Assembly: GCA_020629205.1 (NCBI GenBank)
Contig: JAHDDV010000003.1
Location: forward strand, 2,274-54,767
From: Chitinophagales bacterium
GTDB taxonomy: Bacteria > Bacteroidota > Bacteroidia > Chitinophagales > UBA2359
Direction: 5' to 3'
Length of the DNA stretch: 52,494 bases
The translations under genes were made by a program, and so were the position numbers. Below, one piece after another: positions 1 through 7,849 of the stretch. How positions within the stretch are numbered: position 1 is the first letter of the stretch; each line of letters begins with the position of its first letter. The notes under the pieces are model-generated. The model made no database searches, had not been told where the DNA came from, and was given only the letters and a program-made list of their open reading frames with translations.

Positions 1-523
1 GAGTCTTGTCATGTTGCTCTCCTTCTACCTCCACGAATCCTCCACCGATTGAATAGTAGGTGTGTTTTAAGATTGACTTTTGCTGAGAGATCAGATGGCA
101 AGTCAAGGCATTGGCGTGGCGTGGATGAAAAGTGTCGTAATCAAAAAAGATATCGGAGTTATTCAGTGGGATACTTGTACCGGCGAAGTCGATATGATGT
201 GTTTTATCTGCTGGCAGCCAAACATTGGAGAGCCAATATACATCAACTGTCTCCGGCTGAAAACCGAACAGGCCTCCTACCAATGCCCGATCTGTACCGT
301 GACCATGGCCGGTAGCGGCGAGAGAGCCGAAGAGCTCTATTCGAATACTGAGACCCTTTCGATCAGACACTTCCAAAGGCTTGATGGCCTCGATGCACTT
401 CTTTCTGAAATGCAGCGTAGCCAACATCGGACCAACAGTGTGCGAAGAAGAGGGGCCGGGGCCAATCTTGAACAATTCGAAAAAGGAAGTGGTGATCATA
501 GTAGTGAGCCTGATTGGGATCAT
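1..523 (-). CDS. sdaA: L-serine dehydratase (L-serine ammonia-lyase), N-terminal part, runs off the window
   Basis: Iron-sulfur L-serine ammonia-lyase, which converts L-serine to pyruvate and ammonia in the cytoplasm. The ORF track misses it because the frame is open at the window edge. I translated the minus strand by hand and saw the family signatures in order: FFELFKIGPGPSSSHTVGPM near the N-terminus, then GSLAATGHGHGTDRAL, then YYSIGGGF just before the edge. About 174 residues are visible; the catalytic cysteine-containing C-terminal half lies outside the window. An in-frame TGA immediately precedes the ATG at 523, so the gene cannot start further upstream. A second ATG at 499 fits the usual family start, but 523 has the more A/T-rich leader. 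The plus-strand ORFs at 49-674 are shadows of this gene. It is divergent from the aminotransferase at 646. Confidence 0.88.
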   Translation of the reverse strand, partial: MIPIRLTTMITTSFFELFKIGPGPSSSHTVGPMLATLHFRKKCIEAIKPLEVSDRKGLSIRIELFGSLAATGHGHGTDRALVGGLFGFQPETVDVYWLSNVWLPADKTHHIDFAGTSIPLNNSDIFFDYDTFHPRHANALTCHLISQQKSILKHTYYSIGGGFVEVEGEQHDKT

Positions 524-620
524 TCAATTTATGATTAATTGGGCAGAGAAAGGCAGTTTTCCAGTGAATCGTCTGGCAAGTGTCATTGATTTTAATAGCT
601 TTTGGACTCTATTAATTCTG

Positions 621-628
621 TATTTTTG
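621..628 (+). promoter_or_regulatory. putative -7 box (TATTTTTG) for the aminotransferase gene
   Basis: TATTTTTG matches the Bacteroidota -7 consensus TAnnTTTG. A TTTG at 601-604 lies 16 bases upstream, slightly closer than the usual 19-21. The start codon at 646 follows 17 bases downstream, giving a very short leader. Confidence 0.4.
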
Positions 629-645
629 GCTTATAAACAACAAGT

Positions 646-1812
646 ATGAGTTCATTGCTTCCTTTGGAGATTAATAGCAAGCTATCGAATGTAGGAACAT
701 CGATCTTCACGGTCATGTCGGCCCTTTCGAACAAGCACGGCGCAATCAATCTTTCTCAGGGCTTTCCTGATTTTGATGTCGATCCCCTGCTAGTGTCTTT
801 GGTAGAGAAGCATATGAAGGCTCAGCGCAACCAATATGCCCCGATGGCGGGAGTTCCGTCCCTTCGTGCCTCTATCGCCGCCAAGGTGAAGAAAATGTAT
901 CAGCGCGACTTGCATCCGGACACGGAGATCACCGTTACCTCTGGCGCAACACAGGCCATCAATAGTGCTATTTCTGCGCTGATTTCGCCAGGTGATGAGG
1001 TGATGATCTTTGAGCCCGCCTATGATAGCTATGTGCCTTCAATCCAACTGATGGGTGGCATTGTGAATCCAGTGGTGTTGGAAGGTCCAGACTTTCGGGT
1101 GGATTGGGATAAGGTACGACAGCAGTTTTCTCCACGCGTTAAGATGGTCATCATCAACACACCGCACAATCCCAGTGGTACTATTTGGACCGAGCATGAT
1201 CTGGAGCAATTGAAGGACCTGGCCCGAGAATTCTCCTTTGTGATTCTTTCTGATGAAGTGTACGAACATTTGGTCTATGATGGGCATCATCACTTGAGTA
1301 TTCTGGGAGATGAGGAGCTGTTTTCCCGAAGTCTGGTTTGCTTTTCTTTTGGCAAGACATTGCATGTGACTGGTTGGAAGCTGGGCTATTGTATTGCTCC
1401 TCCTCAGCTGACCAAAGAGTTCAGAAAGGCCCATCAGTTTCAAGTCTTTTCTGCAAATTCACCCATGCAGTATGCCATTGGTGAATATCTTGAAGACGAA
1501 GCAAAATGGACCGGCTTAGGGACATTCTTTCAGGCGAAACGAGATTTGTTTCTACAGTATCTGAGCCAGACGGACTTTGCTTTTGATCCCTGTGCAGGAA
1601 CCTACTTTCAGGTAGCCGATTATTCTGCCATTTCGAATGAGCCTGATATAGACTTTGCTAATTGGATGACCAAAGAAATTGGCGTAGCCGTGATTCCAAT
1701 ATCGCCATTTAGCGAGGCTGCTTCTGAACAGCGATTGGTCCGTTTTTGTTTTGCCAAGAAGGATCAGACACTCATTGAGGCTGGTGAGCGTCTGCAGGCC
1801 TTATCGAAATAA
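646..1812 (+). CDS. ybdL: methionine aminotransferase (class I/II, PLP-dependent, YbdL-like)
   Basis: Fold-type I PLP aminotransferase of the YbdL / kynurenine-glutamine transaminase group; family members transaminate methionine and aromatic amino acids. The 388-residue length is typical. Visible motifs are INLSQGFPDF near residue 36, NTPHNPSGT near residue 172, the LSDEVYEHL aspartate, and the Schiff-base lysine in SFGKTLHVTGWKLGY near residue 237. It is convergent with an omega-amidase gene 27 bp downstream. That enzyme class removes the 2-oxo acid amides formed when glutamine is the amino donor, so the neighbour supports a glutamine-linked transaminase role. Substrate preference is inferred from family and context only. 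Confidence 0.85.
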   Translation: MSSLLPLEINSKLSNVGTSIFTVMSALSNKHGAINLSQGFPDFDVDPLLVSLVEKHMKAQRNQYAPMAGVPSLRASIAAKVKKMYQRDLHPDTEITVTSGATQAINSAISALISPGDEVMIFEPAYDSYVPSIQLMGGIVNPVVLEGPDFRVDWDKVRQQFSPRVKMVIINTPHNPSGTIWTEHDLEQLKDLAREFSFVILSDEVYEHLVYDGHHHLSILGDEELFSRSLVCFSFGKTLHVTGWKLGYCIAPPQLTKEFRKAHQFQVFSANSPMQYAIGEYLEDEAKWTGLGTFFQAKRDLFLQYLSQTDFAFDPCAGTYFQVADYSAISNEPDIDFANWMTKEIGVAVIPISPFSEAASEQRLVRFCFAKKDQTLIEAGERLQALSK

Positions 1813-1839
1813 ATTTACTCTTAGGTAGTGTATGGTAGT

Positions 1840-2643
1840 CTACCGAATAGTGAACTCATCTGCGTCGAGATGGGCAGGAAACTTTGCTCTGAAGTTATCA
1901 AGACTTTCTTTGTTTAGGCATAGACAACGTACAGCCTGCTCTTCTACTATCTCACAAAGGGCATCGCCCTTGAAGTCAAAGAGTGCGGATCTGCCGGAGT
2001 AGGTCAGCCCATTTCCGTCTACCCCTACCCTATTGACTGCGGCTACATAGCTCAGGTTTTCAATGGCTCGGGCTTGTAGCAACCTTGACCATGCAGATTC
2101 TCTTACTTTCGGCCAATTTGCCACATAGATCAGGCAATCATAGTCTTGCCTGTTTCGGCTCCAAACCGGGAAGCGAAGATCATAGCAGATCATTGGACAG
2201 ATTTTCCAGCCTTTGTAATTGATAATCAATCTGGATTGTCCAGGGGCGTATTGCTGATGCTCTCCGGCCATTCGAAACAAATGACGTTTATCGTAGGCGT
2301 AGCTTTCGCCAGCGGGGCCGATGAAATAAAAACGATTGTAATACTGCCCTTCATCGAATACTGCTACGGAAGCACAGAAGGCCTGCTGTCGATGGGCGGC
2401 CATTTCTTTTAGCCAGTTCAATGCCGGGCCAGGTTCCTTTTCGGCAATCTTCTTAGGCTCCATCGAAAAGCCGGTGTTGAACATCTCGGGCAAAATGACG
2501 ATGTCGGCATCTTGCGCCTGATTGTGCAGAAGCCTGTCATAATTCTCGAGGCTTTCCTGTGGATTCTCCCAGACAATATTTGCCTGCACTAATGCTATTT
2601 TGAGATCTTGTGACACGGTAAATCTTTGTCTATTAGTATTCAA
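1840..2643 (-). CDS. yafV: omega-amidase / nitrilase-family carbon-nitrogen hydrolase (YafV-like)
   Basis: Member of the nitrilase superfamily resembling omega-amidase YafV, which hydrolyses 2-oxoglutaramate or 2-oxosuccinamate to the free 2-oxo acid and ammonia. The Glu-Lys-Cys triad is visible: E53 in ILPEMFNTGF, K119 in YDKRHLF and C153 in ICYDLRFP. At 267 residues it has normal length and no signal peptide, so it is cytoplasmic. The start at 2643 overlaps the stop of the upstream lipoprotein gene by 11 bases, making it the last gene of a five-gene minus-strand operon. It faces the methionine aminotransferase gene, its likely pathway partner. Confidence 0.88.
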   Translation of the reverse strand: MNTNRQRFTVSQDLKIALVQANIVWENPQESLENYDRLLHNQAQDADIVILPEMFNTGFSMEPKKIAEKEPGPALNWLKEMAAHRQQAFCASVAVFDEGQYYNRFYFIGPAGESYAYDKRHLFRMAGEHQQYAPGQSRLIINYKGWKICPMICYDLRFPVWSRNRQDYDCLIYVANWPKVRESAWSRLLQARAIENLSYVAAVNRVGVDGNGLTYSGRSALFDFKGDALCEIVEEQAVRCLCLNKESLDNFRAKFPAHLDADEFTIR

Positions 2644-3019
2644 AGTCGCAGGAATACACTTCAGCTCTCACGATTTTTGCGGAGAGATTTCTCACCTTAG
2701 TTCTAAGGTGGACGTCTTTTTCCACAAAATCACCCAATTTGAGCGGTTCATGAATAGTGATCGTTTTGTAGAATCGATCACCGTGTTCTGCTTCCATTCC
2801 TAGAATTTCCAATTTAACATTTTCGAAACACTCTCCATCAGAAGTATTCATGAGCATGACCTCTAGCTTTGTGTTACGCGACTCATTTGTGATTAGACTG
2901 ACGATGATGGGAAGTTCTAATTCCTTTTCTTTGGGCTCACAAGTCGAGCACAAGCTTAGTATGCCTATAATCAGGGTAAGAGCAAATGCACATCTTTGTT
3001 TGCGAAAGGATAAAGTCAT
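2633..3019 (-). CDS. small putative lipoprotein, function unknown
   Basis: A 128-residue protein that I do not recognise. The N-terminus has a positively charged start (MTLSFRKQRC), a hydrophobic segment of about 15 residues and then LSLCSTCEPKEKE, so it looks like an exported, possibly lipidated protein, though the lipobox is not canonical. The mature part is a short beta-rich domain with no cofactor motif that I can name. It starts 12 bases after gpsA and overlaps yafV by 11 bases, so it is co-transcribed with both; the context does not give a function. Confidence 0.6.
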   Translation of the reverse strand: MTLSFRKQRCAFALTLIIGILSLCSTCEPKEKELELPIIVSLITNESRNTKLEVMLMNTSDGECFENVKLEILGMEAEHGDRFYKTITIHEPLKLGDFVEKDVHLRTKVRNLSAKIVRAEVYSCDFEY

Positions 3020-3031
3020 GGGAGCTTTGTT

Positions 3032-4090
3032 TTAGTCATAGTCCGCATCAAGATCGAGATCATTAGCCATCAGTTCTTGAAGACCTATGCGAAGATCTTT
3101 ATCTTCAAATAACACTTCATGCAGCATATTTAGTATCGGAGTGTCAAGATTATAGGTATTTGAGAGTGCATTTGCAATTCTTGTGGTATTAATACCCTCT
3201 ACGACCTCTTCCATATCGTCCATGATCTCTGATAGTGTTTCGCCTTGAGAGAGTCGAAAACCGACCGTGAAATTACGACTGAGTTTGGAAGAGCAAGTGG
3301 CTATGAGGTCTCCGATACCTGCTAATCCAAAAAATGCCTGAGATTCTGAGCCGAGCATTTTGCCGATCTTCACCATCTCCCGCAGTCCTCTTGTGATGAG
3401 CATGGCTTTGGCATTTTCGCCGAAGCCCATGCCATTTAACATACCAGATGCAATAGCCAGGCAATTTTTCAGCACGCCGGCCAATTCAACACCAAGCACA
3501 TCATGACTCCCATAGACTCTAAACCTTGGAGACTGCAAGGCTTCTTTGCCCACTCTAATCACTTCATCAAAGCGGCTTGCAATTACAGTGGCTGCTGGTT
3601 GTCCTTTGGCGATCTCTTTGGAAAGATTTGGGCCGGAGAGGCATCCTAATCTCGGAACGATGCTTTCTTCCATCATTACCTGAGTCATGGTGCGCAGCTG
3701 CTCCCTTTGCAATTGTTCGATCTCCAGTAGCTTCTTTCCTTCGGGTAAATCGATGTTAAATCCCTTAGTAGCGTGAATCAGGATATGCTCCGGATTGAGA
3801 TGTGGGGAGAAGGTTCTCATCATGCTTCTAAAACCAGCGGAAGTAACGGCGGGAACAATCAAGGTACAATTCCTGCAAATCTCTTCTTTGTCCAAGGTGA
3901 TATTTACTTTGGGACTGATCTTTTGGTTCTTGTGGAAGCCCTTTTCACGAACTTGCTCGTAGACGGATTGCCTTCTGGTGTATAATAGCACATCACCATT
4001 TTCTGCCAGGAGATTGGATAAAGCGACGCCAAAACTCCCAGAACCGATCACGCCGTATGGCTTTTTGTTAGAGGAGTTCGATGATTCCAT
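3032..4090 (-). CDS. gpsA: NAD(P)-dependent glycerol-3-phosphate dehydrogenase
   Basis: Reduces dihydroxyacetone phosphate to sn-glycerol-3-phosphate, the backbone precursor of phospholipids. The Rossmann signature GVIGSGSFGVAL is at the N-terminus, followed by the family motifs ATKGFN, CLSGPNLSKEIAKG, LKNCLAIASGM and GLAGIGDLIATC. The ORF track starts at 4153, but the first 21 residues lie inside the upstream acyltransferase and have no family character; the ATG at 4090 gives a normal N-terminus (MESSNSSNKKPYGVIG). It overlaps the acyltransferase stop by 23 bases, indicating translational coupling. Its product is the substrate of the family to which that acyltransferase belongs. Confidence 0.93.
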   Translation of the reverse strand: MESSNSSNKKPYGVIGSGSFGVALSNLLAENGDVLLYTRRQSVYEQVREKGFHKNQKISPKVNITLDKEEICRNCTLIVPAVTSAGFRSMMRTFSPHLNPEHILIHATKGFNIDLPEGKKLLEIEQLQREQLRTMTQVMMEESIVPRLGCLSGPNLSKEIAKGQPAATVIASRFDEVIRVGKEALQSPRFRVYGSHDVLGVELAGVLKNCLAIASGMLNGMGFGENAKAMLITRGLREMVKIGKMLGSESQAFFGLAGIGDLIATCSSKLSRNFTVGFRLSQGETLSEIMDDMEEVVEGINTTRIANALSNTYNLDTPILNMLHEVLFEDKDLRIGLQELMANDLDLDADYD

Positions 4091-5768
4091 ATCCGTTGAG
4101 TCTATTGTGGTAATAGTATAGTAGGTTGAGATCCTGACTGCTAATGTCTCCATCCTTGTTTATGAACAAAGGTTTTTTGGCATGATACACACCGATGTTG
4201 TCGATTCCGTGTCTGATCAGTCGATCAGTATCTCCGTGCATATGATCTGCAAGTTTTATCTTGTTCTGTTCGACCATGCTCTTTAGGACGGCTCTGGTGC
4301 GTTCTACCATGCTGTGAAACTGTTGGTAGGGGATTACACGCTCATCTTCCGGCAATCTGAGTAAGCCATACACATCCAGTCGTCTGTGTTTTTTATTGAG
4401 CATTTCCATTGCGACATATGCCACCAGATGACTGGACATGACTCTATTGTTGATATGCAGCTTTTCAATCACCTTGGTTGCCAGCATTTTTGTGTATTCT
4501 GAGTCTCTTTGCTCATCGGCAATGAGCTTGCCTCCGGAAAGGAAGTAGCTACTCAAGTCGATGTGATTGCCATTGGGGCCCACACTTTCTCCTTTTTCAT
4601 CTACGGGATTCCCGAAGAGGTCCATTGGCTCGCCAAAGGATAGTACAATCTCAGATTTGGCAGAAAAGAACTTCCAAAGGAATTCAGCAAGTTTTTTGGA
4701 ACTCGGGAAAGGATCTTTATCTATGAAGTACTTCTCCTTGCCCTGACGGCTTAGGTGTTGATCGATCAGCCCTGCTGCCTCAAGAACAAAATGGTATCCC
4801 AGGACTAGAGGAACGACAAAGATCTTCTTTGAGCGTCCTGGATCTTGATCTGCTTCGAATCGCATACGTTGTGCGTCAATCATCGTAGATAAGAGACCCA
4901 GTTTTAGTTTCGATTCAATTTCTCCAGATCGGGAGCGAGTGCCACCTGGAAAAAACAGTGTATGGCAGCCCTGATGAATAGTCATACGACTATAGTTCTT
5001 TAGGGTCTGCAAATAAAGTAGGTTTTTCTTTCTACGATCAATGGTATAGGCCCCTAGTCGTCCCATGAAGTAACCCAAGGTCTTGCTGTTGAACAGATTC
5101 AGACCTGCTCCGTAAGTAACGGCGGGTAGGCCGAGGGTGTGAATGCTCCAACCCACCAAAATGGAATCGAGGTTGCTAAAGTGGGTCGGAAGAATGAGCA
5201 CTGTTCCTTCCAGTGAAAGTTCCCTAATCTTCTCTAGTGGGCCGGAGAGCTTAAGTCGATCACCGATTTGAAACTGGTTGCTCCAGATTCTCTTTACGTT
5301 TCTGCCAGAAGCGGTATTGAGCAGTCTGGCAAAACCTATTGGAAGCAGCCTTTTGGCTACATTATAGGTTGAAGGTTGAAAATCTCCAGCAATCTCGTTG
5401 GCATATGAATGGATGATCTCCTGCAAAAGTCGTTCATCTGGTCCTGAGTCCTCTTCAGAGCCCTTTTGCAAGGAGGAGCGAATCATCCGTTTCTTCACCT
5501 TGGCCCAAAAATTCTTTTCTTCCTTCGGGTCGACTGCCCAAGGTTCGGTCCTCATTCTGATTTTCTCCAGATAGTATGCCTTTGCAATCTCTTCTCTCAG
5601 CCCCAGCTCATCTCCTGTCATGCTCAATACTCGGCGGACCGTGTCATCGGTTAGCTGTTCGATAAATTGCTCACGTTGCTTCCCTATCCGAAAGATGGGC
5701 CAGTCTTCCATATTGGGAAGTACCGGCTCGTAAAGACCTTTCTTATTTTTCCGATGGGATATGCTCAT
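4068..5768 (-). CDS. glycerol-3-phosphate / lysophosphatidate acyltransferase (PlsB/PlsC superfamily)
   Basis: A 566-residue acyltransferase with one PlsC-type domain in the middle. The catalytic HX4D motif is THFSNLDS near residue 200 and the phosphate-binding motif is FFPGGTRSRSG near residue 270. It is shorter than E. coli PlsB (about 800 residues) but much longer than PlsC, as in the long GPAT-like proteins of Bacteroidota. The likely reaction is acylation of glycerol-3-phosphate or its 1-acyl form at the inner membrane. The overlap with gpsA supports glycerol-3-phosphate as substrate. The C-terminal 200 residues carry no motif that I can identify. Confidence 0.8.
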   Translation of the reverse strand: MSISHRKNKKGLYEPVLPNMEDWPIFRIGKQREQFIEQLTDDTVRRVLSMTGDELGLREEIAKAYYLEKIRMRTEPWAVDPKEEKNFWAKVKKRMIRSSLQKGSEEDSGPDERLLQEIIHSYANEIAGDFQPSTYNVAKRLLPIGFARLLNTASGRNVKRIWSNQFQIGDRLKLSGPLEKIRELSLEGTVLILPTHFSNLDSILVGWSIHTLGLPAVTYGAGLNLFNSKTLGYFMGRLGAYTIDRRKKNLLYLQTLKNYSRMTIHQGCHTLFFPGGTRSRSGEIESKLKLGLLSTMIDAQRMRFEADQDPGRSKKIFVVPLVLGYHFVLEAAGLIDQHLSRQGKEKYFIDKDPFPSSKKLAEFLWKFFSAKSEIVLSFGEPMDLFGNPVDEKGESVGPNGNHIDLSSYFLSGGKLIADEQRDSEYTKMLATKVIEKLHINNRVMSSHLVAYVAMEMLNKKHRRLDVYGLLRLPEDERVIPYQQFHSMVERTRAVLKSMVEQNKIKLADHMHGDTDRLIRHGIDNIGVYHAKKPLFINKDGDISSQDLNLLYYYHNRLNGYGIIELL

Positions 5769-5786
5769 TGATAGATGTATCTGGGA

Positions 5787-7169
5787 CTAGTTGACTTTGT
5801 AAAATTCGAAGTCTTCGAAACGTAGGATGTGCACGTACTTGTTTTCGTAGTGGTTAATTCCGAAGTGCTCCCCTTCCATGTCATTACTTACACCTGAAAA
5901 CTGGTATTTGGAATAAATGCCCGAATCGTCAGTGAATCCAAATTTCAGGGGAAAATTCTTGCCATGTTCTTTTAGTTGACGACCGAAGTACATCATCATG
6001 TCATAGCCTCTACAAGCATTTTCGGAGGGCAATGTATTGGTTCGGCGATAGTAGGCATCTCTGAATCTCTTGACTGATGGCTGTCGCTCATCCTCCCAGA
6101 ATACCGAGGTAATGTGACATTTGAGATCACTCAAATAATCGAGGTTTGCCGATTTAAATTTGACCCAGTTAGGCATGCCGAAGAGTAAGATTGGATATCG
6201 TTTATGTTCCAGATGTAATTCGCTAAGCACCTTCTGCGCAAATACCCCATCAAATGAGGGGCAGACAATGACATTTTCGGCACCAGATTCCAGGTAAGGC
6301 CTGAAGTCAAATGGCTCCTCTTCATCGACAATTAGTGGTACCATTTCTACACCTGCAAACTCCCCAACGAGTGTCCCCGACTCCACCCATGACTGTATCC
6401 TATCTGCCAAGGCAAGCTCACTTTGATTGGAGCGAGTTACTACGATTATTCGTCTCACCCTGCGATTGTGCAAAAGATAGTTTGCTATCGCGTCTACATG
6501 GCTGGCAGCTGAAGGGGTTGCCTGCAAAAAGTATGGATTATCGCTTACCAGGTCATCGGATGGCGACAGAGGGGATACTTGAAATATTTGTCTGGAAAAG
6601 GAGAAACGCGATAAGGCTGTAATATTCTTGTTGAACATCGGACCGATGATCAAATCTGCATTGGAAACCCGGGGGTCACGGCTTATTTGCTCCACCTTGA
6701 AGGGACTGTTTTCCGTATCGTGGACAGTCACATTGAGGGACAGACCCTCCATCTTCAAGTCATCGAGAGCAATCAACAAGCCCTGATAAAACTCCACCGC
6801 CATCAAGGATTTTCTTGGGATTGATTCCCCTGTCGTATCAGCATTAAAGGCTCTGCCCACATCAAAAGGAAGCATGACTGCTAGATCATGTACTTCGTAT
6901 GGGTTGTGCCCCCAATCATTAGTCTCTTCTGATTCAATCTCTTCGACCTCTGTCTTCAAAAGATCTTCTTCCAGAGTGCCTACTTTTACTTCCTCCTTGA
7001 TAGGAGTACGGTCTGTGTAATCTTCTTGGTAGATCACTCCTGTCCCTGTGTCAGGCTGTGCCTGAGCCTTCTTGAACAAGGAGCAGGAGCTAAAACTGAT
7101 TGCCAGCACCAGGTATAGCCAAAGTAAAACCAGGTGGACGGCAGACCTATTTTTCCCATTTCTCTTCAT
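5787..7169 (-). CDS. periplasmic-binding-protein type 1 (LivJ-like) lipoprotein
   Basis: Exported protein of about 460 residues. The signal peptide ends at ISFSSCSLF, a lipoprotein-like cysteine. An acidic, low-complexity linker follows, then a PBP type 1 domain from about residue 100: AVMLPFDVGRAF, VEFYQGLLIALDDLK, IGPMFNKNITALS and RGYDMMMYFGRQL. Related Bacteroidota proteins often carry LysM repeats in front of the PBP1 domain; none is visible here. The ORF-track start at 7190 is a TTG codon; the ATG at 7169 with an A/T-rich leader is more likely. It is first in the operon and sits 18 bases before the acyltransferase gene. The ligand is unknown and no transporter genes are adjacent, so it may act as a sensor or envelope-assembly factor. 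Confidence 0.72.
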   Translation of the reverse strand: MKRNGKNRSAVHLVLLWLYLVLAISFSSCSLFKKAQAQPDTGTGVIYQEDYTDRTPIKEEVKVGTLEEDLLKTEVEEIESEETNDWGHNPYEVHDLAVMLPFDVGRAFNADTTGESIPRKSLMAVEFYQGLLIALDDLKMEGLSLNVTVHDTENSPFKVEQISRDPRVSNADLIIGPMFNKNITALSRFSFSRQIFQVSPLSPSDDLVSDNPYFLQATPSAASHVDAIANYLLHNRRVRRIIVVTRSNQSELALADRIQSWVESGTLVGEFAGVEMVPLIVDEEEPFDFRPYLESGAENVIVCPSFDGVFAQKVLSELHLEHKRYPILLFGMPNWVKFKSANLDYLSDLKCHITSVFWEDERQPSVKRFRDAYYRRTNTLPSENACRGYDMMMYFGRQLKEHGKNFPLKFGFTDDSGIYSKYQFSGVSNDMEGEHFGINHYENKYVHILRFEDFEFYKVN

Positions 7170-7225
7170 GTATATTAATTGCATAAACAAGGGGGTGTAG
7201 TTCTTTTCGAGCTAGTAAATTTAAG

Positions 7226-7255
7226 AGAATATACTTAATAATTACCTAAGTGCAA
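7226..7255 (-). promoter_or_regulatory. putative promoter of the PBP1-plsB-gpsA-yafV operon
   Basis: On the minus strand a TTG (7255-7253) is followed after 19 bases by TATATTCT (7233-7226), a partial match to the Bacteroidota TTTG-N19-21-TAnnTTTG pattern, about 55 bases before the first start codon. Confidence 0.3.
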
Positions 7256-7291
7256 TAACTGCCAGATTCTGCACCATATTGTCTATCTCAA

Positions 7292-7327
7292 TTTGCTATT
7301 TTAGACACAAATCTCTGATTATCTTTG
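7292..7327 (+). promoter_or_regulatory. putative Bacteroidota-type promoter of the GNAT gene
   Basis: TATCTTTG at 7320-7327 is a full match to the TAnnTTTG -7 consensus. TTTG at 7292-7295 is a candidate -33 element, but the 24-base spacer is longer than usual. The start codon is at 7395. Confidence 0.4.
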
Positions 7328-7394
7328 TATCATTTGCAAGGTTCCGCCTGATAACAGGCCAGAAATAGTTCATTCAAATCGCAAAATTACAGAA

Positions 7395-7847
7395 ATGCAA
7401 AGTCCTGAATTCAAGATTGTCCCACATGGCTCAGATACTTACTGGGATGCTGTCAGCTTGAGAGACGAAATTCTACGAAAGCCCTTGAATCTCGAATTTA
7501 CTGAAGAGCAACTCGCTGCGGAGCACGATCAGATACATATTGTATCTCATGCAGATCAAGAAATTGCCGCTTGTTTGGTCCTTCAGAATACAGAGCCCGA
7601 CAAGATGAAGATGAGGCAAGTAGCAGTAAGGGAGTCACTTCAAAGGCAGGGCTTTGGCCGAAAGATATGCCAATATGCGGAACAATACTGTGCCGCTCAA
7701 GGCAAGTCGCTGCTCTATTGCCATGCCAGAGATGTCGCCGTTCCATTTTACAAAAAACTAGGATGGAAAGTCGTTGGAGAGGAGTTTACAGAGGTTAACA
7801 TCAAGCATTATCGCATGGAGAGATCCCTCTCAAAACCGGTAGAGTAA
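7395..7847 (+). CDS. GNAT-family N-acetyltransferase
   Basis: A 150-residue single-domain acetyltransferase of the GNAT fold. The acetyl-CoA binding motif A is visible as MRQVAVRESLQRQGFGRKICQ (Q/RxxGxG/A) near residues 72-90, preceded by a beta strand (IAACLVLQ) and followed by the conserved C-terminal block AVPFYKKLGWKVVGEEF. The acceptor (small molecule or protein N-terminus) cannot be told from sequence. It is monocistronic; its stop codon lies 2 bases from the stop of the convergent GH113-like gene, so the two transcripts must overlap or share termination. Confidence 0.82.
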   Translation: MQSPEFKIVPHGSDTYWDAVSLRDEILRKPLNLEFTEEQLAAEHDQIHIVSHADQEIAACLVLQNTEPDKMKMRQVAVRESLQRQGFGRKICQYAEQYCAAQGKSLLYCHARDVAVPFYKKLGWKVVGEEFTEVNIKHYRMERSLSKPVE

Positions 7848-7849
7848 AC

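Noticed and set aside
49-674. Plus-strand ORFs of 88, 152 and 97 residues at the left edge
   Set aside because: They run antisense to the L-serine dehydratase frame, which has strong family motifs; none resembles a protein family.
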